Assembly: GCA_963995525.1 (NCBI GenBank)
Contig: OZ023214.1
Coordinates: 51,877,502-51,941,501 of the forward strand
Length of the DNA: 64,000 nucleotides
Origin: Escarpia spicata
Lineage: Eukaryota > Annelida > Polychaeta > Sabellida > Siboglinidae
Reading direction: 5' to 3'
Of the stretch, positions 1 through 10,233 are shown one piece after another. The notes beneath the pieces are model-generated. The model saw only the letters and a list, made by a program, of their open reading frames with translations, had not been told where the DNA came from and made no database searches. Both the position numbers and the translations under genes were made by a program. Each line of letters begins with the position of its first letter. The first letter of the stretch is position 1.

Positions 1-1
1 A

Positions 2-2392
2 TTGATGATACTTCTCAACAGACCATGCTACTGCTAGCATTTCCTTCTCGATGGTAGCGTACCTTCCTTCTGTGTCAGTTAGAGCACGGCTGCTGTATGC
101 GAGTGGTTGACCGTCTTGGAGAAGCGCTGCACCTAGGCCCTTGTCGCTCGCATCACAATGGATTGTCAGTTCCGCCTCAGGTCTGTAGTATTGGAGTACT
201 GGCTCTGTTGTCACCAATGCTTTAGCAGAGAGGAACGCCTTTCTCTGGGCATCTCCCCATTGCCAGTCTGCGCCCGGCTTGGTCAGTTGTCTCATCGGCT
301 CCATGATGTCGGACAGATTTGGGAGAAACTTCGCGAGGTATTGTATGAATCCCAGGAATCTCCTCAGTTCGCCCACATCTGCTGGTTCTCTCATTTGTTG
401 CACGCACCGTACTTTCTCCGGATCTGGGCGTAGACCCTCGTCTGTCACCACATGTCCTAGGAACTTAATGTGCGACCGTCTCAACTGCATCTTCTCCGTG
501 TTGAGTTTGATCCCCAACTGTTCACATCTTTGTAGTAGGGCTGTGAGTCTCTCATCATGTTGTCGGATAGCACTCATCGTGGTATCTCCACATCCTATCA
601 CCACAATGTCATCAGCTACACACACGACTCCCTCCAGTCCATCGAGAGCTTGATGAAGCTTGCTTTGGAAGATCTCTGCAGACACATTGAGACCAAATGG
701 AAGACGCAACCATCTATAGCGTCCGAAAGGGGTGTTGAAAGTCGTCTTGAGAGACGAATCCCTGTCTAGCCTCACATGCCAGTAGCCTGACTTCAGATCT
801 ACGACTGTGAACACTTTGGCCCCCTGTAGCATAGGTAGGATGTCCTCTATCGTGGGCATCAAGTAGCGCTCCCTCTTGAGAGCCTTATTCAACTGTTGTG
901 GGTCTATGCATACCCTGAGCTTGCCATTTGTCTTCACTGCAGTGACTAGGTTACTCTCCCATGCCGTCGGTTGCTCCACTTTCTCGATGACACCACCAGT
1001 CTCCATCCGTTGCAGTTCCGCTTTCACGTCATCTGATATGGCGTGTGGTATTCTTCTCACTCGACTCACCAAAGGCAGCACTTCTGGGTCTGTTTCCAAA
1101 CATTGCACTCCTGGCAGGGTGCCAACTTCATCATCGAACACGGATTGGAACTGTTTTACAATGTCCTGTGGTGTTCTGCACAATTCTAGTAGGTTAACTT
1201 CACTCTCATTAACCACATTTGACTCATTCACCGTGATGAGCTTCATCACTTCACTTGCTCGTAGGCCGAGTATCGGAATCAGGTTCTCTTTGACAATCAA
1301 GCACTTCACATTGTACTTCTTCTCATTGGATGGGTTGCGCATCATCACTTTGGCAACTCCAACCGGCTTGGTCTTGTCACCTGTCCAGGATTTCAGTGTT
1401 GTATCAGTCAGCGTGACATCTGTACCTTTTGGTACAAGTGCTTGAGGAAGAACATTCACAGATGATCCTGTGTCAATGTGGAATTTAACCGATTGACCAG
1501 AGTTCACCATCCTCATCCGCACGTAGATTTTACTCCTGTTCAGCCTGTGAACGTCCTCAGGTGTTAGCTGCTCCACTGATTCATGGTCGCTATCTACCTG
1601 GTGTGTTTCCCGCTGTTTACACACGATCGCAAAGTGATTCATCTTCTTGCACACGTTGCATTGTTTCCCAAATGCTGGACACTCTTCTTTCTTCATGACA
1701 TGTTGTAATCCGCAGAATCTGCATTTCATTCTGTACGTACGGTATGTCTTCTTCTTCCTGTAACCCTTTGCGTTTGAGATTGCTTGAACATCATCACTGC
1801 AAGTTCCGTCACTCTGCTTCAGAATGCTGCGTAGGGTCATGCATGCTGTCTCCTCACTTCTGCATATCTGGATGGCTACTTCCAAGGTCAACGCACCTGT
1901 CGCAAGCAGTTTCTTTCTTGTTTCCTCGCTGTTAATGCCAAGTATCAGCCTGTCTCTGACGAGTTCGTCTTGCAGGTTGCCCAAATTGCACCGAGCAGCT
2001 AACTCCCTCAACCTTGCCAAATACGTGTCACAATCCCCCTCTTCTTTTTGGTTGGATGAATTGAATACGAATCGGCGGAACACGATGTTGGTATCGCCCA
2101 CGCAGTGTCTCTGTAACACTGCAAATATGCTGTCAACGGTTGAGTGTTCTGTGCCGGCGTTTTCAATTATTTTGACACACTGCTCCCCTATTGTGTATTT
2201 CAGAAGGGCGGCTTGGTACTCTTCTGTTTCATCATTCAGTCTTGACACGATAGCATAGTTCTGCCATTGCTTACGAAAACGTTCGAAATGTTCTTCTCTG
2301 TTCTGCGACAGGTCAATGGGTGATGGAGGGTTAATCCTTGCGACATGTCGGCCCCTCGCTTCCTGTTGGCGTTGTTGTTCGTCATTTGACAT
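2..2392 (-). CDS. Ty3/gypsy Gag-Pol polyprotein, C-terminal part beyond the window edge
   Basis: One open frame of 797 codons runs from an ATG at 2392 to the window edge; I checked every in-frame triplet and found no stop. In order: a Gag-like region opening MSNDEQQRQQEARG; a zinc knuckle CNVCKKMNHFAIVC near 1620-1660, preceded by a second Cys-rich stretch (CRFCGLQH); an aspartic protease with HIDTGSSVNVLP, DTG at 1466-1474; a reverse transcriptase with LPFGLNVSAEIFQ and a catalytic VADD (normally YxDD) near 610-620; and the start of an RNase H/connection domain ending RYATIEKEMLAVAW. RNase H end and integrase would lie left of the window. Gag and Pol share one frame. A primer site and LTR lie directly upstream. 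Single-frame Gag-Pol, short LTR and VADD suggest a Mag-like clade, but that is inference. Function is self-replication by reverse transcription. The open frame suggests recent insertion. Confidence 0.93.
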   Translation of the reverse strand, partial: MSNDEQQRQQEARGRHVARINPPSPIDLSQNREEHFERFRKQWQNYAIVSRLNDETEEYQAALLKYTIGEQCVKIIENAGTEHSTVDSIFAVLQRHCVGDTNIVFRRFVFNSSNQKEEGDCDTYLARLRELAARCNLGNLQDELVRDRLILGINSEETRKKLLATGALTLEVAIQICRSEETACMTLRSILKQSDGTCSDDVQAISNAKGYRKKKTYRTYRMKCRFCGLQHVMKKEECPAFGKQCNVCKKMNHFAIVCKQRETHQVDSDHESVEQLTPEDVHRLNRSKIYVRMRMVNSGQSVKFHIDTGSSVNVLPQALVPKGTDVTLTDTTLKSWTGDKTKPVGVAKVMMRNPSNEKKYNVKCLIVKENLIPILGLRASEVMKLITVNESNVVNESEVNLLELCRTPQDIVKQFQSVFDDEVGTLPGVQCLETDPEVLPLVSRVRRIPHAISDDVKAELQRMETGGVIEKVEQPTAWESNLVTAVKTNGKLRVCIDPQQLNKALKRERYLMPTIEDILPMLQGAKVFTVVDLKSGYWHVRLDRDSSLKTTFNTPFGRYRWLRLPFGLNVSAEIFQSKLHQALDGLEGVVCVADDIVVIGCGDTTMSAIRQHDERLTALLQRCEQLGIKLNTEKMQLRRSHIKFLGHVVTDEGLRPDPEKVRCVQQMREPADVGELRRFLGFIQYLAKFLPNLSDIMEPMRQLTKPGADWQWGDAQRKAFLSAKALVTTEPVLQYYRPEAELTIHCDASDKGLGAALLQDGQPLAYSSRALTDTEGRYATIEKEMLAVAWSVEKYHQ

Positions 2393-2469
2393 CTTTTGAC
2401 AGCTTCTTAACAGATACTTGTGCACTCACCGAAGTCTCTGTCTGCTACAGTGTGAGCGTCACCAGTTTG

Positions 2470-2487
2470 ATCCCACTTCTGACACCA
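2470..2487 (-). other. Primer-binding site of the Ty3/gypsy element (tRNA-Leu type)
   Basis: On the - strand TGGTGTCAGAAGTGGGAT lies immediately inside the LTR. It is complementary to a tRNA 3' end reading ATCCCACTTCTGACA plus CCA, which matches my memory of animal tRNA-Leu(CAA). Its position between LTR and ORF is canonical for minus-strand priming. Confidence 0.8.
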
Positions 2488-2641
2488 TGTTTCGTTAGTC
2501 AGTAAATGCACATAGTTTTAGAGTACAACACTATATTAGTACATACACCATGCCGGACGACTCCCGAACCAACACGAGGCTCACCGCTCAACGACAGGTA
2601 AGTGGCGCCGCCTGTCAGACAAGATACATATTAACGTAACA
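2488..2641 (-). repeat. 5' LTR of the Ty3/gypsy element
   Basis: On the - strand this 154-bp segment starts TGTTACGTTA and ends TAACGAAACA, giving TG...CA termini and a 9-of-10 terminal inverted repeat. It abuts the primer site with no gap. The partner LTR lies outside the window, so LTR divergence (age) cannot be read here. Confidence 0.8.
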
Positions 2642-3800
2642 GGTACCAAGTTTTTGTTGTGTTTACCATGGCGCGATCGTATGTGACATGGCGTTTTTTC
2701 TGAACAGGTTTTATGGAAACAATTCTGATATGTACTATGTCTATGAATTATTATTTATGTATCTATACATTTTGAAATAATTTTGTTTGTTATATTTTTG
2801 TCTCAATCCACATTTTAGCTTGAAATAGGGCGTAACCAGTTAAAGTTTGGCTGTTTTTTTATTTGCACAAAGATCAAATTTACAGAGAATATAACAGTAA
2901 CCGTTATAAAATAATATCTACATCAAAATATTGAATATATATCGGTTTACAACCGGAAGGAAGTGACCGTGATTCCTAAATCATGCGCACGCAGAGGAGG
3001 TACCAACCAAGGCGACACCATGCTTGCACCAACACCGTTAGCGTTACGCGTTAACATTCTTTACAGGTCGCGACGTTGTGCAGTCAACTAGCAGACTGCA
3101 TTTATGTTCTACCATTAGGCATTACAGATTGGAAACGTTCGGTGGCATCGCCCGCCAAAATGTGCACAGTGCGAGATGACGACAATGCTTTACTAGATGG
3201 AAAGGGAACAGTCAGGTGACAAGCAATACTCATTATCGCTCACACTCAGTCGCACTTATCGAATATCAGAAATCGGGGTTTGACTAAAAGGCGCACGACC
3301 ACGAAGTTGACGAACGACCACGCACGACCATGTAATATAATCATAATGTGTTGGTAGATAGTTTGGCCGTTGATGGTATATATATAGTTTGTGTGTGCAA
3401 CATTTTGAGTCTGTATTTCACCCAGGAGTTACACAATTTAAGCATTTTATCCGATTTTCCGGGCGAGCATTTAGTCTTGGCACAGTAGCGCCACCTGGCG
3501 AATGGAACCGTCGAGTTACCACAGTGAAGAAAATATCTTAAATTTGGCGAGCTGCACACATACCTGCTACGTGCCACCAATACCCCGCTTGGTCACCAAC
3601 ACTACATACATTTTGGTCGTGCGTGGTTGTGCGCCTTGTAGTCATACCACAGAAAATCGCTCGGTCCTGGAGAATGGTGGGCTGCTGGCACAATGCTTGC
3701 CTGTAGTCTAGCCTCGATTGCCCAGACTGAGCTGGGATCTCATTCTCTAAACTGTCAATGCCAGAATAATCAACTTGATGATTGTGGACATCGAATTTTA
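2642..3800. other. Intergenic stretch, no gene recognised
   Basis: AT-rich sequence with short GC-richer islands (about 2960-3200 and 3420-3700). The short ORFs here show no recognisable domain, codon bias or splice context. Confidence 0.4.
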
Positions 3801-3807
3801 ATGTCCA

Positions 3808-3990
3808 CTAAAAATATTTAAAGAAAGGTGCCGATTAAATATTAGAAAAAAACTCATACACCGATGCACTGATGTATGGAACAGTCTCCCACACTGGCCA
3901 CAGTCTGTGGTTGATGCTCCATCGGTCCAGTCATTTGAGGCAAATATAGATAAGTTATGGCAAAACCACCCTATCAAAACTGAACACATT
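3808..3990 (+). mobile_element. LINE fragment, C-terminal tail of the ORF
   Basis: The + strand translates to a run containing TDVWNSLPHWPQSVVDAPSV, QSF and LDK-like IDKLW. The WNSLP..VV.A.S...F...ID.W pattern is typical of the C-terminal tail of CR1/L2-type LINE polymerases. No catalytic core remains, so this is a 5'-truncated dead copy. The clade is uncertain. Confidence 0.6.
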
Positions 3991-3999
3991 GCCCCACCC

Positions 4000-4900
4000 C
4001 TATGTTGGATTGTGCCAGACACATGCGCACAGTCCAGACAGATGTCAAAAGCGAGAGTTGGCATATGAGGCACTAATACCTAGTCAAGCCAGAAGAAGAC
4101 CTGTAAGAATCTGTAATGGAAAAAGAAGATTGTACATGTCACACTGTGTGTGCGTCAGTCTGTCGTGTGTGCAAAGCTGGGTCCAATTACACAAAATCAA
4201 ATCAATTGCAGTTACTTTTCATTTGTCATTACAATTACACTTCTACAATTTTCAGATAAATTTACCACACTACTTACACATGCAATAATGGGACCTACAA
4301 AAAAGTTTGTCAATGAAATGGCATGCACATGTATGTAGGGTTGAATGGGTCAGTCATGAAGTATAATTAATTAACAAAACAAATGCTCTCAATATAAATG
4401 AAATTTCTAAAAATCACAAAAATAAATTAGATTGGAATTGAAGTCAATAAGTAAGGTGCAAAAATAATCTTATATAACAAAATAAAATGTTTGCATGTTG
4501 ATGACATTGAAGCCACAACGGCTTCAAGGGTCATACTTTCCCAGTCAGAAATGTCTAGTTAATAACCACCACATGCAAATAATTAAGCCAGGAAATCCAT
4601 AATAAAGTGCTGGTATTGCTCTCATAAGGGACAGTGCTAACTGCTAAGAATGGCTAGAATCTTCTGAGGTAGTACTGTGACTCAGACAGCCTCTAGAAAG
4701 TTTTAGCCAGCTTGCAATAGCACCTTGCAGCCTGCCTAAAGAACAAAGGGGATATTGACCCTTAGACAGTGACAGGTGCTAATCCACCCTTTGAGCAAAC
4801 TATTAAGTTCTGTGAATAAATGGACCAAAATCAAAAATATGTCGGTTAATCATAATTAGTTATATATACATTTTAAAATCCTTTCCATAGTTGAGACAGT
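4000..4900. other. Intergenic AT-rich stretch
   Basis: I see no domain-bearing ORF, RNA gene or tandem repeat. It separates a LINE tail from a truncated Tc1-like copy. Confidence 0.35.
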
Positions 4901-4904
4901 TTTT

Positions 4905-5283
4905 CAACACTTGCATCACAGCTTTGACACCCCAGGAAAAGTCATGGTTTGGGCCAGAGTGTCTTTCGATAGTCATACAGATTTGTACGTGTTTGCAATA
5001 GGTGACGTAACAGCTGTAACATATTGCAATAACATCCTGAAGCCTATTGTCAGGCCGTATGCAGGCGCTGTTGGTGATGATTTCATCTTAAAGCAAGACA
5101 ATGCACGTTCCCACACAGCTTGGGTGTCCATGACCTTCCTTGAGGACGAAGGTATCACTGTGATGGACTGGCCAGCTAGGTCTTCTGATCTAAACCCAAC
5201 AGAACATCTCTAGGACATGCTTTCAAGTTGTGTTCTACGAAAGCCACATCCTCCAGAGAATGTACAGAACCTGACCAATCTAA
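4905..5283 (+). pseudogene. Tc1-like transposase, C-terminal DDE half, broken
   Basis: The translation carries Tc1-family landmarks in order: FDTPGKVMVWARVSFD, the second catalytic Asp in ILKQDNARSHTAWV, and the catalytic Glu in DLNPTEHL. The Trp expected right after HL is TAG, so the frame is broken; it then continues as DMLSSCVLRKPHPPENVQNL to a TAA. The N-terminal DNA-binding half and first Asp are missing. A matching right terminal repeat follows. It is related to, but distinct from, the copy at 9849-12037. Confidence 0.82.
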
Positions 5284-5532
5284 AAAGACAAATCTAAAAA
5301 AACAGCAAATGAAAGTACCACAAAATTCATTCCTTATATAGGGGTGTGAATACACAGCCACACCTGGAGGCATTGTTGTCATGCTTGAGTTCACTGACAG
5401 TTTTTGACACATGAGCTATTTTGTAGCTAAGACAATCCCCTAATCACACATAGAATGCACAAAGTGTAACTTGTGAGGTAGACCAGGTTTGCCATCCCCA
5501 ATATTTGTTCCTTTAATTATTTTGAGTAGTGT
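5284..5532 (+). repeat. Right terminal inverted repeat of the truncated Tc1-like copy
   Basis: This segment closely matches the right end of the Tc1-like copy at 11811-12037, finishing TTTAATTATTTTGAGTAGTG followed by TA. It includes the shared blocks AATCCCCTAATCACA and AGTGTAACTTGTGAGGTAGA. The TA after the end is the expected Tc1/mariner target site. Confidence 0.75.
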
Positions 5533-5625
5533 ATGAACTTATGAAGGATACACTTTTCTACAAAGCAACAGAACAATTAGCATTGGTGTTTAAAATGTAA
5601 TTAAACAAGACTTTTTGACATTTAT
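5533..5625 (+). repeat. Flank shared in inverted orientation with 9756-9848
   Basis: The roughly 90 bases after the Tc1 end (TATGAACTTATGAAGGATAC onward, through ATTAGCATTGGTGTTTAAAA) are nearly the reverse complement of 9756-9848. Both copies sit directly outside a Tc1-like terminus. This implies a larger repeat containing the Tc1 element. Confidence 0.65.
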
Positions 5626-5679
5626 TTATTATATTTTTTTAATGGAACCCATTTAAACTATTATGCTGCTGCCACTACG

Positions 5680-7300
5680 CCCTACAGTTGCAATGCATGT
5701 GATACTATACTTGAAAACGTACGTAATATGTAAATATTAATAATTATTATACATGTATCTATGAATGAATCACAAACAGTTATGCCATGAACCCTCAAAA
5801 TACGTCTTTTTAACCACTCTCTTGTGGGTGAGAGATGGACAAGGAAAACGTCACTAATTAAGACTTCTAAAATTTGAACAACAGGAGTAAAGAAATATAC
5901 AATATGTATTATAAAACAATAATACATACTTTTACTACACTAATTGGGACTTCTTAAATTTCAACAACAAAAGTAAAAAAATACAATATATATTAAAACA
6001 TTAATACAGACTTTTGTTGTGTTTTACGTGGAATAATTGCTTTGGCAAATAAAAAATAAAGTAAGAATGTTGTTTAGCAGCATAAGTAAGGACGATCTAG
6101 ACTAGTTCGTGAAACTTAATTGAAAGACATTGTGTGGCTAATACAATCACAGCTTATTGCTTTTCAAATGAAACATACGCACGCACTCATACACGCATGC
6201 ACCTGCGCAGGCTGCACTACAAAATGGACACTGCCATACCCGCTCTGACCATTAGCGGTCGGAAAACTAAAAAATTACCCCTTGATTTCAATTTTTACCC
6301 TTGTTTTTAACAATGGGTTTCCACAAACCCTAGCGAGGGCTCTGTATATAAATTGAGAGGAGTGCATGTTACCCAATTGTGAATTCTTGCCATAAACTGA
6401 TGCAGAGACCCGTCACCCCGTCATTTGGATGGGCTGAGTCGGCTGGGAGCGGGTAAGAATTTTGATTGATAGGTACAAACCTGTCAACTGTGTAACGACC
6501 TGCCCTCCGGTGTGATGGGTGACAGGCTGTGTGACGGGTGCCGCACGTGCGGAACCTTTCTCTGACGTTGGCACAAAAGAGTCTTCACAGGGCAGTTCCT
6601 GGAAATACTCTACACACCCATGTGTATAGTTTGTTTCAATACTCAAATGGATACTGTTATATTGCGAGAGCACAGATACTTTGTTAGTTACTGCTGTTAG
6701 TCAAAAACTGGCACTACAAAGACTTGTGTCGGCACTGCTGTGGAAAAGTTTCCCGCGTTTGAATTGCCAATAAACAAATCGCTGACTGTATTTTACACCT
6801 TTTTAACGTGGCATTAACTTCGCCCGCTAAAACTGTTTTGTAACATGTGATTCGGCCAAGTTACGAATGCATCGTTTTAGCCGAGTTTACGGACGATTTC
6901 CTTATTTAGCATTCGCGTGCTGGCCCGTTATTCTCCGTACGCAAATATGAGTAATTGGGAGCTTTAAGGGTTTTGTCGCCCAATATACTGAACACTGGTG
7001 CTTCATTATTTCTCTAGAGGCATCCAGTTAATTGGAAGCACATGACATTATCAATTAAAACTGCAATATAGCATTTTTGTCTTCTCCATGATGCCGCTGT
7101 TTGTGAAGAAATATCGAAATGACATTACTCGTTTTTTCTATTCAAAACCAACAAAATTGCGATGACTGCCATCAACGGCATCGTTCACCAGGATGACGAG
7201 GACCGAGTGAAAACTGTGCCAGTGTCTGTGTCGTCGGTGAAACCTCTGTCGTCACGTTCGGCGTTGTCACCTATGCCTGTGTCATCGTGTTCAGCATGGT
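5680..7300. other. Intergenic stretch with an approximately 85-bp tandem duplication
   Basis: An imperfect duplication lies at about 5851-6015 (TAATTAAGACTTCTAAAATT versus TAATTGGGACTTCTTAAATT). The GC-richer segment 7140-7310 can be read as a short ORF opening MTAINGIVHQDDEDRVKTV, but it has no recognisable family and runs into a dispersed repeat. Otherwise nothing is recognised. Confidence 0.35.
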
Positions 7301-7311
7301 TAGCATGTGGC

Positions 7312-8162
7312 TAGCTTCGATTACCCAGGCGCCGTAAGGTGGCAAAATTTTTTCGTTCCTCATAACGGCCTGGAATATTAAGGCCCTGCCAATGTTACTG
7401 GTAGGGGGCTTTACCCCAGATTCGGGTACAGACGATGATTGGCTCTCAGGCCAACTATGAAATAAATTAAATAAGGATACACTTTTATTAGATAATACTA
7501 TACTATAACAACTATTCAACATTAAACTTATATTGAAATATGTCACACACAAAATAAACCAACATTACACTTTTTTGTAGTTTAGTGCCTTTTAATCGCA
7601 TGCATATTCACTAGGTGACAGCTTTCATAGCTGTCAACAGTTTTGTATTGACGTTGTCTTGCTTATGCTCGAGCAGAAACAAAAGACTAAGTGTGAATAA
7701 GCATGATATAAATATCAAACAAGGACAAATTTAACCAAACAAAGTGCAATCAATGTCTCGCGCAGCGGTTGGACTGCTAACTAATATGTGTAGTCGCCAA
7801 AGTACACACAAAACGTGCTAATCTTGGTGGCTAAATTGGTAGCGTGTTGAGGTGCTATTTTTAGGGTTTTTGGTTCAAATCCCACAGAGTACTCGAAACT
7901 TTTGTTTGTGTTCATTTATTTTAAGATTCATTTTATTTTGTATAATACTATTTCGGGCACTATTTCGTAATTTCATTTCGTTATCGAAAATATACATAAT
8001 ATATAAACATTCTGGGGGATAGACGTGCTAACTGGCAGTGAGCAGTTAAAAGGCGATTCTGAGCCACTTTGTCTACTCTATGTGTGATTAAGGGATTGTC
8101 TTAGCTAGACTATCTTTCTGGCGAAGTCACGCAGCCAGACGAGAGTCGGTTAAACGAGACTA
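7312..8162 (+). repeat. Dispersed repeat with tRNA-like core, copy 1
   Basis: About 850 bp matches 20699-21525 along its length with scattered differences. Shared blocks include GGGGGCTTTACCCCAGATTC, TTATGCTCGAGCAGAAAC and a terminal AGAGTCGGTTAA. Within it, near 7830-7900, is a tRNA-like head with B box GGTTCAAATCC, which suggests a pol III-derived SINE embedded in or forming part of the unit. No coding capacity was found. Confidence 0.7.
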
Positions 8163-9550
8163 GCATGTGGCCAATCCACAATTGAATTTTTTCCACTCGA
8201 AGCTGCTTGGCTGTTTCTTATGTTGCTCATTTTGTTTGTCCTGTTGCAGGCTCTTGTTGGCGATAAATTGATTTGTTAAGTTAAATAAACGTTATTCTAC
8301 TGGTGACTTAGTGTTGTTATTAATATGGTCACTATATATGTACTTTTCCACATGACGGGTTGATCATATATATACTCCTAACAGCAGCATACATCGACCA
8401 AATATGCACAAGGGATCGTCTTAGGCAGACCGCCGTTTTTAAGCACACCAGAGCCGGTCTGCATATAGTTTTGCATAAAGTTTTGACCCCTGGTTGCGTA
8501 GACAATATATCTTTTATTTTAAGATTCCAAATGTTAGTATACGCAGTATATCACACGTGTAATGATATCAATAATTATGTGAACCCAAACAAATATTTTT
8601 GGTGATTTTGAGAGACCTTTTCTCTGAGGTTGTATATCCTATCTCGCATAATGGAGTGGCCGACCTTTGCTACCGTTAGAATTATATATATATCCCCCTT
8701 TCTCCCGTCATGTGGACAAGTAAGAAATTTGTGTTTTTTGTTCTCTTGACTGCACTGTAAACTATTTGGACTGGTAACAATTTCCGGCTTCTTGCCACTG
8801 ACAAAGGTTAAAAGTAGTTACTGAGTTTAATTAAAGTTATTTATTCGACTGTAGAGTGATCATGAAACGGTTTTCTGTATTGTAGTGCTGGGGCAACGTG
8901 CATGAAATGCCACCAGAGGTCACCAGTAGTTGTTATCCGCATAAACGATCCATTCTGCAGGTGAGTGAGTGGTGAGCAGCTACCAGCCAATCGTCACGCT
9001 CCTCTTATCTCAGAATCTTGCTACTCTCCAATAAGCCATTTTATATATATAAGTCATGACTCAAAATTGGAACATTATATTGTCTACTGAATCTTCTCAT
9101 CTATCTACTTATTGTCACCAGTATGATGTAAACTGCTGCATTAAAGCAGCATTATATCCTTCAAATATTTTGAAATCGTATAATCTTCCAAACTCTGTCC
9201 ACCATCTCTGTGTCATCTTTCTAATTTGACAAAACAATGAACGGCGCTGATGTTTTAATTCCTCTTTGCTCTGCAAGCAAGATCAATAAACGTTTTCATT
9301 TATATTACATATATATTTATAAAAGTTATCATTAAAAAAACATCACAGCTTCACAAGTTGCCAAGCAAGTCCTGCAATCAGAATTTCAGTTGTACTCAAA
9401 AAGGTTAAGGGCCAATATCCCAAAAAGGTACAATTGATTAAAATAGTGTCTTTTGTATCTTACACCATGAATGATAAAGTCGGGCTTACAAAATGTTTAC
9501 CAAAGATTGGTCTCGGTAAGAGCTTTCATGATATATGTACATATATGTAT
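8163..9550. other. Intergenic stretch, nothing recognised
   Basis: AT-rich, with short ORFs only. It begins where the dispersed repeat ends and stops at a Tc1-like end fragment. Confidence 0.35.
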
Positions 9551-9745
9551 ATACTACTCAAAATAATTAAAGAAAAAAATAGTGGGGATTGCAAACCTGG
9601 TCTACCACACAAGTTACACTTTGTGCACTCTATGTGTGATTAGGAGGAGACTGTTTTACCTACAGCTCATTTTTGAATGAACTCAAGCATGACGACAATG
9701 CTTCTAAGTGAGACTGAATGTCCACACTCCTCTACCATAGTATCA
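9551..9745 (+). repeat. Detached Tc1-like terminal repeat fragment
   Basis: It starts ACTACTCAAAATAATTAAAG and continues with the same blocks as the intact Tc1 end at 9849 (CAAACCTGGTCTACC, AGTTACACTTTGTGCACTCT). It is a diverged partial copy lying just outside the complete element, with the shared flank repeat between them. Confidence 0.65.
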
Positions 9746-9755
9746 CAGATACATG

Positions 9756-9848
9756 TATAAAAAAGTCTTCTTTAATTATATTTTAAACACCAATGCTAAT
9801 TGTTATCTTTGTTGCTTTGTAGAAAGGTGTATCCTACATAAGTTCATA
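9756..9848 (-). repeat. Flank repeat, inverted copy of 5533-5625
   Basis: It reads ATTTTAAACACCAATGCTAA and then GTATCCTACATAAGTTCATA up to the TA target site of the Tc1 element. It is the reverse complement of the flank after the first Tc1 copy. Confidence 0.65.
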
Positions 9849-10233
9849 CACTACTCCAAATAATTAAAGGAACAAATATTGGGGATGGCAAACCTGGTCT
9901 ACCTCACAAGTTACACTTTATGCACTCTATGTCTGATTAGGGGAGTGTCAAAAACTGTCAGTGAACTCAAGCGTGACAACAATGCCTCTAGGTGTGGCTG
10001 TGTATTCACACCCCTATATAAGGAATGTATTTTGTGGTACCCCCGGGTAGTTTCATTAGCTGTTTGTTCACATTTGTTCACAAACTGACAACTATTGTCC
10101 ACAAATGTGTTCTTATAACTTGAATGCCCCCTTCTAGTGTTCACACACTCCTGACAATGACATGGCATACTCCTGACGATCTAGCTGATGTCATTTTGGG
10201 GTATAGCCTGCCATTCCTGAACTAGGGCATTGG

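Noticed and set aside
7835..7900. Functional tRNA gene
   Set aside because: Has A- and B-box-like words but no convincing acceptor stem or anticodon arm, and it lies inside a dispersed repeat.
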